A DNA stretch of 64,000 nucleotides, taken from the NCBI GenBank assembly GCA_021781745.1, contig JAJXWH010000018.1, positions 1 through 64,000 on the forward strand, read 5' to 3'. Below, piece by piece: positions 63,037-64,000 of this stretch. The DNA comes from Bacillota bacterium. GTDB taxonomy: Bacteria > Bacillota > Clostridia > Clostridiales > Clostridiaceae. The notes under the pieces were generated by a model. That model saw only the letters and a list, made by a program, of their open reading frames with translations. It searched no databases and was not told the DNA's origin. Position 1 is the stretch's first letter. Every line of letters starts with the position of its first letter. A program made the position numbers and the translations under genes.

Positions 63037-64000
63037 ATCTAATTACTCCATAAATTAAAGGAATATCTTTAGGACTTTCTTTTGCAATATGATAACTTTC
63101 AATTATATTTTTTCCTGCTTTTTTAATTTTACTTTCATCATTTGCGTGTATATAAGCTAAAGTCTCACCTTTTAATACTTTATCTCCTCTTTTTTTGTTT
63201 AGAACTACTCCAACGGCTAAATCCACAGAATCTTCTTTAGTGGCTCTTCCCGCACCAAGTTCCATTGCTATAAGACCTATATGCTGTGAATCAATTTTAG
63301 TAACGTAACCATCCTCTTCACTTTTTACTTCAACAATATGTTTTGCTTTTGGCAAAAGTTCAGTATTATCCACTTGATTAGGATTTCCGCCTTGAGAAGC
63401 AATAAATTCTTTTAATTTTACTAATGCTGATTTATCTTCAATAACTTTAAGTAGCATTTGCCTTGCCTCTTCTATAGTTTGTGCCTTTTTCGCTAATACT
63501 ACCATATTACTTCCAAGAGTTAAGCACAATTCTAATAAATCCTCAGGACCAGCACCATTTAATGTGTCTATAGCTTCTTTCACTTCTAACGCATTTCCAA
63601 TAGCAAAACCTAATGGTTGATCCATATCAGATATTACAGCTACTGTGTTTCTGCCAACATTCTTACCAATGCTAACCATTGCTTTAGCAAGTTCTTTTGC
63701 GCTTTCAAAAGATTTCATAAAAGCCCCATCACCAATTTTAACATCTAGTACAATTGCATCTGCTCCTGCAGCTATTTTTTTACTCATTATACTTGATGAT
63801 ATAAGAGATATGTTTTCAACTGTTCCAGTTACATCCCTTAATGCATATAGTTTCTTATCTGCTGGTGCTAAGTCTGCAGTTTGAGCCATAATTGCTATTT
63901 TGTTCTCATTTACATTCTTTATAAATTTATCTTCACTTATTTCAACTGAAAATCCATCAAAAGATTCTAATTTATCTATAGTACCACCAGTATGACCAAG
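63035..64000 (-). CDS. pdp: Pyrimidine-nucleoside phosphorylase (partial, 5' end outside window)
   Basis: About 321 C-terminal residues of a thymidine/pyrimidine phosphorylase. The frame continues to the window edge through [20 protein letters not shown], a conserved segment, so the ATG at 63889 is internal. Then follow [35 protein letters not shown] and the C-terminal [20 protein letters not shown]. It releases deoxyribose-1-phosphate from thymidine or uridine for DeoB. Visible first gene of the operon. Confidence 0.95.
   Translation of the reverse strand, partial: LGHTGGTIDKLESFDGFSVEISEDKFIKNVNENKIAIMAQTADLAPADKKLYALRDVTGTVENISLISSSIMSKKIAAGADAIVLDVKIGDGAFMKSFESAKELAKAMVSIGKNVGRNTVAVISDMDQPLGFAIGNALEVKEAIDTLNGAGPEDLLELCLTLGSNMVVLAKKAQTIEEARQMLLKVIEDKSALVKLKEFIASQGGNPNQVDNTELLPKAKHIVEVKSEEDGYVTKIDSQHIGLIAMELGAGRATKEDSVDLAVGVVLNKKRGDKVLKGETLAYIHANDESKIKKAGKNIIESYHIAKESPKDIPLIYGVIR

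Overview
The window is AT-rich, almost entirely minus-strand coding DNA from a low-GC Gram-positive anaerobe, most likely Clostridium sensu stricto (a C. beijerinckii/C. butyricum-type genome). The 16S rRNA 5' end, strong AGGAGG-type ribosome binding sites, CtsR-controlled hsp18, RNase J, the pdp-deoB-cdd-deoD set and several HD-GYP/GGDEF proteins all fit. Species is inferred only. Both window ends cut a gene: 16S rRNA at the left, pdp at the right. Many start codons were moved downstream of the longest reading frame because the Shine-Dalgarno lies inside the longer version.

Layout. 1-500: start of an rRNA operon reading out of the window, with two consensus promoters. 1.0-3.2 kb: an RsbQ-like hydrolase translationally coupled to a PAS-GGDEF-hemerythrin protein. 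3.2-10.1 kb: a four-gene operon of three dynamin-like GTPases and a coiled-coil protein. 10.3-13.1 kb: pabA-pabB-pabC (p-aminobenzoate for folate). 13.3-24.99 kb: an accessory island bounded by a 29-bp direct repeat. It holds two VgrG-like spike proteins, a DUF4280 PAAR-like tip protein, a possible Eag-type chaperone, two pentapeptide-repeat proteins, a C-terminal nuclease-like toxin with a putative immunity gene, an orphan YwqJ-type deaminase toxin with a SUKH-type immunity gene, an IS66 scar and a decayed small gene.

25.0-36.1 kb: cyclopropane fatty acid synthase, MATE exporter, MalT-like LuxR regulator, hsp18 under CtsR, two DegT-family aminotransferases, and a MerR-methyltransferase fusion. 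The fusion's own promoter and that of the second aminotransferase share the same 19-bp-spacer MerR architecture. 36.3-42.5 kb: RNase J, a GalT/HIT-like protein, pullulanase and an alpha-amylase-family enzyme. 42.9-47.5 kb: a secreted protein, a lysophospholipase-like hydrolase, tandem HD-GYP paralogues and a 52-aa protein. 47.6-53.5 kb: an ArsC-like protein and an AgrA/AgrC-like pair driving a two-ATPase, two-permease ABC exporter. 53.7-56.1 kb: a CAT remnant, dihydrofolate reductase, a methyltransferase and an MBL-fold hydrolase. 56.7-59.9 kb: a module of DUF4238, membrane and DUF4275 proteins. 60.4-64.0 kb: the nucleoside salvage operon with palindromic intergenic repeats.

The best candidate for an undescribed system is the 13.3-24.8 kb island: contractile-injection-style spike, tip and effector parts in a Gram-positive, with no sheath, tube or baseplate genes in view. 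Second are the RsbQ/PAS-GGDEF-hemerythrin pair and the dynamin operon.
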